Assembly (NCBI GenBank): GCA_035719105.1
Contig: DASTGN010000008.1
Location: 186,001 to 250,000, forward strand
Direction: 5' to 3'
DNA: 64,000 nucleotides
DNA from: UBA8389 sp035719105
GTDB taxonomy: Bacteria; Bacteroidota; Bacteroidia; Bacteroidales; UBA1402
Part shown: positions 26,701 through 34,396 of the stretch, one piece after another
Layout: each line of letters begins with the position of its first letter
Position numbering within the stretch: position 1 is the first letter of the stretch
The notes under the pieces: model-generated
Database searches by the model: none
Seen by the model: the letters and a program-made list of their open reading frames with translations, nothing else
Told to the model about the DNA's origin: nothing
Program-made: the position numbers and the translations under genes

Positions 26701-26880
26701 CGTCGTCGCATCCCGATCTAAGCGAACGATGGCACTCGGAATCGCCAAACCGGTGTTTGCCTCAACAATTTTTCCTTTTAGCTCAATTTGTTGACTAAAA
26801 GCCTGGATACCCACAAAAAACAAAAGAAGGAAAAGAATAAAAACCTTGTTTACTCTCCAAAAAAACAGTAATTTTAACAT
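23800..26880 (-). CDS. SusC/RagA-family TonB-dependent outer-membrane transporter
   Basis: 1026 residues. Signal peptide about 1-30 (ending QAFSQ), a carboxypeptidase-regulatory-like domain (about 31-112), the plug with VVVVGYGTQRRKELTGSVASVS (about 114-135) and the SusC signature IRIRGGNSINASNDPLYVIDGFP (about 172-194), then a 22-strand barrel ending AGINITF. It imports a bulky nutrient together with the SusD lipoprotein next to it. The substrate is not evident. Its promoter shares a 43-bp element with the sulfur-carrier operon, so a sulfur-containing substrate is more likely than a plain glycan. Confidence 0.9.
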   Translation of the reverse strand: MLKLLFFWRVNKVFILFLLLFFVGIQAFSQQIELKGKIVEANTGLAIPSAIVRLDRDATTTVSNANGDFSMKVKLFPLSLDISILGYKKQHVVVNDSNPIEIRLIEDPNYLKQVVVVGYGTQRRKELTGSVASVSKSHLNYNVAPSVDVLLGGAVAGVNVTQNSGQPGAPASIRIRGGNSINASNDPLYVIDGFPYFSDNSSTKVGMSGVEGESNPLNLLNPSDIASIDVLKDVSATAIYGSRGSNGVILITTKKGLIGKNTINYQNSFGVSKSVKKLKLMNASQWARMQKDYFLNKPGYSDSEINELGEGYQWQDAVLQTGHSQNHAISINGGDQQSHYFISGNYLSQDGVILKSGFERIGGKMNYDKEVTDQLTIGLNLTGNKSTQNSLTTFEGVSYNSSPFSKGIANSLTYALYIPPVVPIYNSDNSYNYNNPFEYAYLREGSKTANPVSDLKHSLAQTINTSFLGNFFAQYAFSNDLKAKLNLGSNVSHTTQNYFSPNYTAIGLEPDGLGGIGNKRVEIFLSELTLNYSKKINEHHALEALAGLTYQSTETTFITTMSAGFTNQTRGVFNLQDGLPYGDTPIFSGESRSGLYSILGRLNYSLLDRYHFTGTFRTDYSTRFAHRWGLFPSVGFSWNILDEDFLNDASIVDNLKLRLSSGSVGNQEVGDYEYLQTLEATRYGGTVAYRVGNSGNDNLKWETTTQSNLGIDAGFFKHRISATADVYYKKTSDLLLLIPPTLGEENKQLVNVGNVVNKGLEFSVNAEILRIRDLSWSITANIARNLNVITALKGDGDIVDGVDILRVGESLGSFYGLVFDGVVQQNEDASKLPSTPAYTVPKPGDPKFRDIRKDDHIDKFDRVVLGSKQPDFTYGFSSTLHYKQLDLFVLLQGSHGNKVYNKLRRYLESPNDAYNASAVLLNSWTETNPSNTIPRITDVPLSSELDSRYIEDASFARLKTVTLGYTFGNSFHAALKTPLKLRLFATVLNLFTLSRYKGYDPEIASGVDLGAYPMPRSVQAGINITF

Positions 26881-26967
26881 GCAATTTTATTTAATTGTAG
26901 CGAGTATCCCTTTGATCTTGTTTGCCGACGGAGAAAAAGGGTGCTCGCTTTTCTGATAAATACAGTA

Positions 26968-26975
26968 CAAAAGTA
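26968..26975 (-). promoter_or_regulatory. Predicted -7 box of susC
   Basis: TACTTTTG on the minus strand, about 88 bases upstream of susC. The -33 TTG is missing at the normal spacing; the tandem dyads begin 19 bases upstream, as expected for an activator-dependent promoter. Confidence 0.5.
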
Positions 26976-26994
26976 GAGGTGTTCTTTTGCACCG

Positions 26995-27037
26995 ACATAC
27001 CCATGCAAGGGTATTGTCATACCTTAAACATGGTATA
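26995..27037 (-). promoter_or_regulatory. Tandem ATACC-N8-GGTAT dyads upstream of susC
   Basis: Two perfect dyads, 26997-27014 and 27019-27036, start 22 bp apart (two helical turns). The whole 43-bp block matches the block at 37273-37315 without gaps at 34 of 43 positions. Its position just upstream of a -7 box suggests an activator site; the regulator is unknown. Confidence 0.65.
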
Positions 27038-27104
27038 ATACGGATTTATGAATTCAAGGAAAAGCTCTGCTACAGCGTCCTTCAGAACATTTCCAGAATG
27101 GGGT

Positions 27105-27149
27105 TCCTTATATAAGGAGTTGGATTTGCAAAAAAAGTGTCTATCTTTG
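27105..27149 (+). promoter_or_regulatory. Metal-efflux operon promoter with upstream perfect palindrome
   Basis: TTG (27120-27122) and TATCTTTG (27142-27149) are 19 bases apart, a good Bacteroidota promoter. The 14-bp perfect palindrome TCCTTATATAAGGA (27105-27118) abuts the -33 element and is a candidate binding site for a metal-responsive regulator. Confidence 0.6.
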
Positions 27150-27176
27150 CCTGTATCATTTCCGAACAAACTTTCG

Positions 27177-27590
27177 ATGAAAAAGATATTGACTTCCATG
27201 CTTGCAATGCTTCTCCTGCTTTCAGGAATGCATCTGTCGGTGGCATCACACTATTGCGGAGGAACGCTGGCAAAGGTCGAGTGGTCATTCAATAGAGAAT
27301 TGGCATCTTGCGGGATGGAAGGAGAGCACCATGCACTTCAAGGAATCACCATCGAGCAGCCCTGTTGTCAGGACGAACTTGCCACCTATACCACCGATGG
27401 TCAGTATCAAATTCAGTCCTTCGAACTGAATAAATTTTCGCCACAGGTTATCGCTCAATTTGCAGAACCCATTGGTTTACATTTCAAATCGCAGTCACCT
27501 GTAGACTTCCGTTATACGCATGTTTTCCCACCAGGCGAAGTTTTGTCTTCTCAGGTACTTCAAGAAAACATCTGCGTTTTTATCATTTGA
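27177..27590 (+). CDS. HYC_CC_PP-family small secreted protein
   Basis: 137 residues from the ATG at 27177, chosen because a good promoter lies just upstream and a signal peptide follows (MKKILTSMLAMLLLLSG, cleavage near residues 20-25). The three marks that give the family its name are present: SHYCGG soon after the signal, EQPCCQDEL in the middle and HVFPPGEVL near the end. The family is found in Bacteroidota beside copper and other metal efflux genes; a periplasmic metal-binding role fits the Cys and His residues but is inferred. It is first in the operon with the HMA protein and the Cus-type pump. Confidence 0.75.
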   Translation: MKKILTSMLAMLLLLSGMHLSVASHYCGGTLAKVEWSFNRELASCGMEGEHHALQGITIEQPCCQDELATYTTDGQYQIQSFELNKFSPQVIAQFAEPIGLHFKSQSPVDFRYTHVFPPGEVLSSQVLQENICVFII

Positions 27591-27667
27591 AAATTCTTTT
27601 GTCTCGTGCAATAATTTGCACTGAATTACTGTATCTTAACGTGTAATTTTTTTTAAACAAAAGAATA

Positions 27668-28018
27668 ATGAAAACAATTAAAATTTTTCTAGCGGTCATT
27701 TTATCAATAGCAATCGGAACATCAGCCTTTGCTCAAACGGCTCCCAAAGCCCAAGCAGTAGTTAAAACAGAAGTATTTAATGTCGGTGGCAAATGTGGAA
27801 TGTGCAAAGCGCGCATTGAGAAAGCAGCCAAAGTAACTGGTGTTAGCAAAGCCGTTTGGGATACCAAAACCAAGAAGCTGACCTTGGTCTATGAACCCTC
27901 CAAGGTAAAAACTGATGTGGTTCTTAAGGCTGTCGCTGCGGTTGGACACGATGCGGATAAATTCAAGGCAACAGAAAAAGTTTACAACAGCCTGCCAGGT
28001 TGCTGCAAATATAGGTAA
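27668..28018 (+). CDS. Periplasmic heavy-metal-associated (HMA) domain protein
   Basis: 116 residues: signal peptide about 1-22 (ending SAFAQ), then one HMA fold (about 34-105) with the metal-binding pair Cys43 and Cys46 (GKCGMCKARIE). Unlike standard HMA proteins it ends with another Cys pair, Cys112-Cys113 (PGCCKYR). It probably hands soft metals such as Cu(I) to the efflux pump encoded six bases downstream. Confidence 0.85.
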   Translation: MKTIKIFLAVILSIAIGTSAFAQTAPKAQAVVKTEVFNVGGKCGMCKARIEKAAKVTGVSKAVWDTKTKKLTLVYEPSKVKTDVVLKAVAAVGHDADKFKATEKVYNSLPGCCKYR

Positions 28019-28024
28019 GCCGAC

Positions 28025-31000
28025 ATGTTCAACAAGCTAGTCCGATACTTTCTCGAGAATCGGCTGGTGACTTTTTTATTCTTCTTGACGGTTGTGGTGG
28101 CAGGTATTGCCTTCACTCCGTTCAATTGGAACACCGGCTTGATTCCAAAGGATCCGATTCCCGTCGATGCCATACCAGACATCGGTGAAAATCAACAGAT
28201 TGTAGCCACTGAATGGATGGGGCGCTCTCCACGCGACATTCAGGATCAGGTGACTTATCCCCTCACCTCAGCCCTCTCTGGTATTTCGGGCGTTCAAACC
28301 GTCCGCAGTACCTCCATGTTCGGCATGTCCTTTATTTACATCATTTTCAAAGATAATGTAGAATTTTACTGGAGCCGTTCACGCATTCTTGAAAAACTGA
28401 ATTCTCTACCGCAAGGTACTTTGCCTCAAGGAGTTCAACCAACTTTGGGACCAGATGCCACTGGGCTTGGGCAGATATTTTGGTATACCCTGGAAGGTCG
28501 CAATCCAAAAACAGGCAAGCCCAATGGTGGATGGAGTCCACAAGAACTTCGGACCATTCAGGATTTTTATGTCAAATACAGTTTGGCCTCGGCCGAAGGT
28601 GTTTCAGAAGTGGCTTCAGTAGGAGGTTTTGTGCGGGAATACCAAGTAGATATCAATCCCGACGCCTTGAAAGCTTTTGGTGTGTCGGTGATGGATGTTA
28701 TGAATGCGGTATCACAAAGCAACTTAGACATCGGTGCAGAAACGATGGAGTTGAATCAAGTGGAATACTTGATTCGCGGACTTGGTTACATCAAAAATAC
28801 GGAAGACTTGGCCAATTCGGTCATTGCCGTCCGAAACAATGTGCCCGTACGCATCAAAGACGTGGCTCACACAACTTTTGGGCCTGCCACCCGTCGAGGT
28901 GGTCTGGACAAAGCTGGTGCTGAAGCAGTTGGTGCCGTCGTGGTTGCCAGATTCGGATCCAATCCGATGGCAGTCATTACCAATGTCAAAGATAAAATCA
29001 AGGAAATCGAAACGGGTCTACCTCAGAAAACGTTGCCGGACGGCAGCATTTCCAAAGTCACCGTCGTGCCATTTTACGACCGAACCGGATTGATCAGGGA
29101 AACGATTGGCACCCTGGAGTCTGCTCTGACACACGAAATATTGATCAGCATCATCGTCATATTGGTATTGGTGCTCAACTTGCAGGCTTCGCTCATCGTT
29201 GCCGGTCTACTGCCTCTCGGTGTACTTTTGACGTTTGTCTTGATGCGGTTGTTCGGCGTTGAAGCCAATATTGTTGCTTTATCTGGCATCGCCATTGCCA
29301 TCGGGGTCATGGTGGACATTGGTATCGTTGATGTGGAAAACATTCTGAGACATTTGGAAATGCCAGAGAACAAAAATCTCAAGGGTAGAAAACTGTTGGA
29401 TGTCATCTATTTGGCAACTACTGAAGTGAGGGCAGCCGTAGTAACTTCCATCGCTACTACCATCGTAAGCTTCCTCCCGGTTTTCGCACTCGAAGCAGCA
29501 GAGGGGAAACTCTTTCATCCATTGGCCTTTACGAAGTCCTTTGCATTGATTTCAGCCTTTGTTCTGGGTATTGTCGTATTACCGACCTTGGTTTATTTAT
29601 TTTTCAACATTCGGTTGGATACCAAGAAAATCAGATATTACGCCAATTTCATCCTATTGGCAGGAGCAGTCGTAATAGCATACCTCGGCTTCGCACCGCT
29701 GGCTTTAGCCTTGGTGGCCGTCGGATCCAACAATTTGTTGGCCTATAAATGGTCTGAAGCTAAAAAGGAATATCCGAATTACATCAATTTGGGCATTGTG
29801 GTTTTATTAGCCAGCTTTTGGCTGAGCGTCGAATGGTTGCCATTGGGTGCGCACAACAGCACGCTGGTGAACTTTCTGTTCGTTGGAGGCATCATTGCCT
29901 TGGTACTTGGAGCGCTGATGATGGTGGTTCACTATTATGAACCCATTATGCGCTGGGCACTCGAACACAAAAAAACCTTCTTGTTGTTGCCTGCAGTAAC
30001 ACTCCTTTTGGGAGCACTTATCTGGAAAAACACCGGTAAGGAGTTCATGCCTTCGCTAAACGAGGGTTCGTTCTTACTGATGCCAACCAGCATGCCGCAC
30101 ACCAGCATCGACCAGAACCTGAGATACATCGAGACCTTGGACAAGCGATTGGCAGCCATTCCAGAGGTTGAAAACGCCGTTGGAAAATGGGGTCGTGTGA
30201 ACTCTGCGTTGGATCCGGCACCGGTTCAAATGTTCGAAAACACCATCAATTATCGATCTGAATACCTATTAGACGAAAATGGGCAGCGAATGCGGTTCAA
30301 GACAAATTCGGATGGAGCATTTTTGCTAAAAAGCGGCGGAACGTACGTTCCGGAAACGGAACATTTCAGACCGTTGACATCGGATAGTTTGATTGCTGAC
30401 AAGAACGGTGAGTATTTTCGACAATGGCGTCCTCAAATCAAGCACCCGGACGATATTTGGAATGAAATTGTTCAGGTTACACAGATTCCAGGATTGACTT
30501 CAGCCCCCAAGTTGCAGCCCATCGAAACCCGGTTGGTGATGCTTTCCACAGGAATGCGCGCACCCATGGGATTAAAAGTCTATGGTCCTGATTTGGAGTC
30601 AATTGAAAAAGCTGGAATGCTTTTTGAGCAGGCCCTTAAACACGTCCCTTCCGTACAAGGTGCTTCCGTGTTTTACGACCGTGCCGTAGGTGCACCCTAT
30701 GTGGAAATCCAACTCAAACGTGAGAATATGGCTCGATATGGAATGCGTATTGCCGATGTGCAAGAAGTTTTGCAATCGGCTGTAGGCGGAATGACACTCT
30801 CCACATCGGTAGAAGGCCGTGAACGTTTTCCCATCCGGGTTCGATATGCAAGAGAATTAAGGGATAATCCGGAAGCCCTCAAAAGCATCTTGGTTCCAGC
30901 CATGAACGGTGTTCAAGTCCCGCTTGGCGAAATTGCGGATATTGATTACACCCGAGGTGCCCAAATGATTCGAAGTGAAAACACTTTTCTGGTAGGGTAC

Positions 31001-31756
31001 GTCATTTTCGACAAAATCATCGGCAAAGCCGAAGTGGACGTCGTCAACGAGGCGGCCAAATACCTCAATCAGAAAGTGAGCACGGGTGAACTCAAACTCC
31101 CCAGCGGTGTAACCTGGAAATTTGCAGGAAATTACGAAAATGAGATACGAGCAACCAAACGTTTGGCTATCGTGATACCCATCAGTTTGTTGCTGATCCT
31201 CTTATTGTTGTTTTTCCAATTCAAAACCGTGACAGCTTCCTTTATCCACTTTTCGGGCGTTTTCGTCGCTTTTGCAGGTGGATTCATCATGCTGTGGCTC
31301 TATGGTCAGGATTGGTTTTTGAACTTCAGCATTGCTGGTACCAACATGCGAGATTTGTTCCAAATGCATCCCATTAATCTAAGTGTGGCTGTCTGGGTCG
31401 GTTTCATCGCCTTGTTTGGGATAGCCACCAACGATGGGGTTCTGATGGGAACTTACATTCATCAGGTATTCGAGGACAAACATCCGGCTACCGTCAAGGA
31501 TGTCCGTGAAGCGGTCATTTCGGCGGGGCATCGGAGGGTCAGACCAGCCATGATGACTACTGCTGTGGCTATTATTGCTTTACTTCCTGTACTGACTTCG
31601 ACCGGAAAAGGGGCCGACATTATGGTGCCTATGGCCATTCCGGCTTTTGGTGGAATGATCATTCAGGTGATGACCATTTTTGTAGTGCCCTTGTTTCAAG
31701 CTATTTGGCGTGAAAACGCCGTTCGTAAAAATTCGAAGAAAAATGAAGAAATATAA
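28025..31756 (+). CDS. cusA: CusA/CzcA-type heavy-metal RND efflux transporter
   Basis: Inner-membrane pump of a tripartite efflux system driven by the proton gradient. 1243 residues, about 200 more than E. coli CusA. Typical parts are IPVDAIPDIGENQQ (about 45-58), WMGRSPRDIQDQVTYPL, the helix-4 acidic motif IGVMVDIGIVDVENI (about 427-441) and the Met-rich substrate segment MLSTGMRAPMGLKVYG (about 839-854). The extra residues lie mainly in a membrane-rich insert at about 530-640. Metal specificity is likely Cu(I)/Ag(I), given the methionines and the HMA and heavy-metal-binding partners; Co/Zn/Cd is the alternative. Its end overlaps the next gene by 14 bases. Confidence 0.88.
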   Translation: MFNKLVRYFLENRLVTFLFFLTVVVAGIAFTPFNWNTGLIPKDPIPVDAIPDIGENQQIVATEWMGRSPRDIQDQVTYPLTSALSGISGVQTVRSTSMFGMSFIYIIFKDNVEFYWSRSRILEKLNSLPQGTLPQGVQPTLGPDATGLGQIFWYTLEGRNPKTGKPNGGWSPQELRTIQDFYVKYSLASAEGVSEVASVGGFVREYQVDINPDALKAFGVSVMDVMNAVSQSNLDIGAETMELNQVEYLIRGLGYIKNTEDLANSVIAVRNNVPVRIKDVAHTTFGPATRRGGLDKAGAEAVGAVVVARFGSNPMAVITNVKDKIKEIETGLPQKTLPDGSISKVTVVPFYDRTGLIRETIGTLESALTHEILISIIVILVLVLNLQASLIVAGLLPLGVLLTFVLMRLFGVEANIVALSGIAIAIGVMVDIGIVDVENILRHLEMPENKNLKGRKLLDVIYLATTEVRAAVVTSIATTIVSFLPVFALEAAEGKLFHPLAFTKSFALISAFVLGIVVLPTLVYLFFNIRLDTKKIRYYANFILLAGAVVIAYLGFAPLALALVAVGSNNLLAYKWSEAKKEYPNYINLGIVVLLASFWLSVEWLPLGAHNSTLVNFLFVGGIIALVLGALMMVVHYYEPIMRWALEHKKTFLLLPAVTLLLGALIWKNTGKEFMPSLNEGSFLLMPTSMPHTSIDQNLRYIETLDKRLAAIPEVENAVGKWGRVNSALDPAPVQMFENTINYRSEYLLDENGQRMRFKTNSDGAFLLKSGGTYVPETEHFRPLTSDSLIADKNGEYFRQWRPQIKHPDDIWNEIVQVTQIPGLTSAPKLQPIETRLVMLSTGMRAPMGLKVYGPDLESIEKAGMLFEQALKHVPSVQGASVFYDRAVGAPYVEIQLKRENMARYGMRIADVQEVLQSAVGGMTLSTSVEGRERFPIRVRYARELRDNPEALKSILVPAMNGVQVPLGEIADIDYTRGAQMIRSENTFLVGYVIFDKIIGKAEVDVVNEAAKYLNQKVSTGELKLPSGVTWKFAGNYENEIRATKRLAIVIPISLLLILLLLFFQFKTVTASFIHFSGVFVAFAGGFIMLWLYGQDWFLNFSIAGTNMRDLFQMHPINLSVAVWVGFIALFGIATNDGVLMGTYIHQVFEDKHPATVKDVREAVISAGHRRVRPAMMTTAVAIIALLPVLTSTGKGADIMVPMAIPAFGGMIIQVMTIFVVPLFQAIWRENAVRKNSKKNEEI

Positions 31757-33143
31757 GCTATTGATCCTCGGATTGTTGCTGGCTTCGGTCAGTTTCGGTC
31801 AAACCGATTCGCTCGGTTACTACCTGCGAACTGCGGCACTCAATAATCCCTCCATTCAACAGAAATGGAGTGAATACAAGGCCTCGCTGCAAAAAGTACC
31901 GCAGGTGTCCAGCTTGCCCGACCCTGATTTGAACCTGGGTTTCTTCCTCAAACCGATGGAATTGCTTGGAGGCAATCAAGTGGCTGACTTGCAATTGATG
32001 CAAATGTTTCCTTGGTTTGGAGTCCTAAAGAATGCCAAGGATGAAATGAGTTTGATGGCAAACGCAGCATTTGCTTCGGTCAATGATGCTAAATTGCAGG
32101 TCTATTATGAGGTAAGGAGCAGTTGGTATCAATTGTTTTTGAATCGAGAACAAGTACGAATCATGCAGCAAAATTTGGAGTTGGTGCATCAGATCCAACG
32201 TTTGGTGACCAGTCGATACAAAACTGGTGGCATTGGCAACAGTGCCTCAGCTAGTTTCTCGTCAGGCAGTAGTGCAGCAAGCTCAAATTCTGCCAATACA
32301 GGTGGAAATGACATGAATGGAATGTCTGGAAACGGCAATTCCGCTACACCAACCAAAGCTCCTGCACCCATGGCATCTCCTAGTATGAACAGTACCGCTG
32401 GTGGCGGTCTTTCCGATGTCTACTCCCTTCAATTGGAAGAATATGAGTTGCTTGACAACATTGCATCGTTGAATGACAACTATCGGAATATGACGTTCAA
32501 ATTCAACAAATTGCTAAACCGCTCCGTCGATCGTTCCGTCGAATTGCCCGATAAGTTGCAGGTGGATTCCCTCCCCTTGCCCTTGGATTCTTCGCTAAAG
32601 AACAATCCCATGTTGGTCATGCTCGAATTTGAACGTAAATCGTTGGAAGCTCGTCGAAAAATGTCGGAACGCATGGGATACCCGATGGTTGGAATTGGCT
32701 TGAAATACTCCATTTTGTCGAAAAATCCTGCATCGACTTCGATGATGAATGGTCAAGACATGTTGATGCCGATGTTTTCTGTTTCTCTACCCGTTTATCG
32801 CAAGAAATACAAGGCGATCCAACAAGAAACGGAATGGCAAAAAACGGCTTCAGAGCAGAATTATGAATCAACGTTGAATCGTTTGCAAACCGAATATCAG
32901 GATGCACTTTTCAGTTTTCGGGATGCTCAGCGACGTATTCAACTGTATGAGCGTCAAAGGCTTTTGACCGATAAATCGTATCAACTCTTGTTGAAACGAT
33001 TTGCCGCTTCCACGATCAGTTTGACTGAAATTCAATCCCTTAGCCGACAGCTGCTGGATTATTCTTTGAAAAGTCTGAACGCCAAGGTGGATCTGCTCCT
33101 TGCGCAAGCTAAACTCCGACAATTAACCGCACAAGATGAATAA
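31743..33143 (+). CDS. TolC/CusC-type outer-membrane efflux protein with a low-complexity insert
   Basis: 466 residues from the ATG at 31743, which gives a clean signal peptide (MKKYKLLILGLLLASVSFGQ). Outer-membrane channel of the tripartite pump; the two helical-repeat halves of the family flank an unusual insert at about 160-220 made almost only of Ser, Ala, Asn, Gly and Met (for example NDMNGMSGNGNS). TolC proteins usually have no such segment. Spaced methionines suggest a soft-metal-binding loop, but it may be only a flexible linker. Translation is probably coupled to cusA. Confidence 0.82.
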   Translation: MKKYKLLILGLLLASVSFGQTDSLGYYLRTAALNNPSIQQKWSEYKASLQKVPQVSSLPDPDLNLGFFLKPMELLGGNQVADLQLMQMFPWFGVLKNAKDEMSLMANAAFASVNDAKLQVYYEVRSSWYQLFLNREQVRIMQQNLELVHQIQRLVTSRYKTGGIGNSASASFSSGSSAASSNSANTGGNDMNGMSGNGNSATPTKAPAPMASPSMNSTAGGGLSDVYSLQLEEYELLDNIASLNDNYRNMTFKFNKLLNRSVDRSVELPDKLQVDSLPLPLDSSLKNNPMLVMLEFERKSLEARRKMSERMGYPMVGIGLKYSILSKNPASTSMMNGQDMLMPMFSVSLPVYRKKYKAIQQETEWQKTASEQNYESTLNRLQTEYQDALFSFRDAQRRIQLYERQRLLTDKSYQLLLKRFAASTISLTEIQSLSRQLLDYSLKSLNAKVDLLLAQAKLRQLTAQDE

Positions 33144-33157
33144 TTTAACTTATTATT

Positions 33158-34396
33158 ATGAAATCATTATATAAATTTTTTAAACAAAAAAAGGTGCAAT
33201 TTGCATTGGTTGCCTTGTGCAGTTTGTTTATTGGTTGGCTACTGTTTCACAGCCCTTCCACAAAGCCTGCAGTACACCAGCACGACGAAGCAAAAAAAGA
33301 AATCTGGACCTGCTCCATGCACCCGCAAATTAAATCGGACAAACCAGGTTTGTGCCCGATTTGCGCCATGGATTTGATTCCTTTGGTTACCGGTGGTGGA
33401 TCCTCCATGGATTCCACAGCACTTTATCTGACAACCGAAGCCATTCAGTTGGCCAATATCTCAACGTCTGTAGTCAGCCACTCGGCACCGGTCAAGGAAC
33501 TCCGATTATTCGGAAAGGTGCAGGCAGACGAACGCCTTTTGGAAAGCCAAACGGCACATATTCCAGGCCGCATTGAAAAACTGTTTGTCAGTTTCACCGG
33601 CGAAAACGTCCGAAAGGGTCAAACCCTGGCACTCATCAATTCTCCAGACCTGATTTCCGCACAGGAAGAATTGCTGGAAACCGCCAAAAGTAGTGCCGAC
33701 CAGCCAGAAATCTTTGAAGCCGCCAAAGACAAACTTCGTCAATGGAAGCTCAGCGAGGCGCAAATCAGTCAGATTTTGCGTTCGGGAAAGGTGAAAAACA
33801 ACTTTGAAGTCTTGGCAGGAAGTTCAGGCATCGTCACCTCCAAACGGGTGAATTCGGGCGATTATGTCAATCCTGGCAGTGTCTTGTTCGAAATCGCCAA
33901 CCTCTCCAACGTCTGGGTGATGTTTGACGCCTATGAAAGTGACCTCCCCTTCTTGAAAGTTGGGAACAGCATCACGTTCAGCCTTCAAGCGCTACCCGGC
34001 AGCAACTTTACGGCTAAGATAAAGTTCATCGACCCAGTGATGGATGCCGCCAATCGAGTGGCAAAAGTACGTGTGGAAATAAATAATTCAGCCGGAAAAC
34101 TGAAGCCGGAAATGTTTGCAACCGGTATAGTCCAAGCCAGCCTGAATCAATTCAAAGATAAGTTGGTCATCCCTTCCACTTCGGTTTTATGGACAGGCAA
34201 GCGCTCGGTCGTCTATTTGAAGCAAAGCGATGGCTCCTTCAAGATGCGAGAAATTGAGTTGGGACCGATGTTGGGCAACAGTTACGTCGTTTTAGACGGA
34301 CTGGCGGACGGTGATGAGATCGTAACCGAAGGCACCTTCAGTGTGGATGCTGCCTCGCAATTGGAGGGCAAACCTAGTATGATGAACCTGAATTGA
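33158..34396 (+). CDS. CusB-type periplasmic adaptor with N-terminal heavy-metal-binding domain
   Basis: 412 residues, membrane-fusion protein of the efflux system. A membrane anchor or signal (about 13-32) precedes a heavy-metal-binding domain at about 49-75 with Cys52, Met54, His55, Cys66, Cys69 and Met71. Hairpin (about 180-215), lipoyl-like and beta-barrel parts follow (GENVRKGQTLALINSPDL; SGIVTSKRVNSGDYVNPGS). It is last in the efflux operon; its stop directly abuts the stop of the convergent CDF-like gene. Confidence 0.88.
   Translation: MKSLYKFFKQKKVQFALVALCSLFIGWLLFHSPSTKPAVHQHDEAKKEIWTCSMHPQIKSDKPGLCPICAMDLIPLVTGGGSSMDSTALYLTTEAIQLANISTSVVSHSAPVKELRLFGKVQADERLLESQTAHIPGRIEKLFVSFTGENVRKGQTLALINSPDLISAQEELLETAKSSADQPEIFEAAKDKLRQWKLSEAQISQILRSGKVKNNFEVLAGSSGIVTSKRVNSGDYVNPGSVLFEIANLSNVWVMFDAYESDLPFLKVGNSITFSLQALPGSNFTAKIKFIDPVMDAANRVAKVRVEINNSAGKLKPEMFATGIVQASLNQFKDKLVIPSTSVLWTGKRSVVYLKQSDGSFKMREIELGPMLGNSYVVLDGLADGDEIVTEGTFSVDAASQLEGKPSMMNLN

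Noticed and set aside
22077..26880. SusCD as part of a polysaccharide utilisation locus
   Set aside because: No carbohydrate enzyme or regulator is adjacent; the pectin genes are more than 20 kb away and have their own transcription signals.
27048..27176. Longer N-terminus for the HYC_CC_PP protein
   Set aside because: The extra residues would overlap the promoter and precede the signal peptide; the ATG at 27177 fits better.
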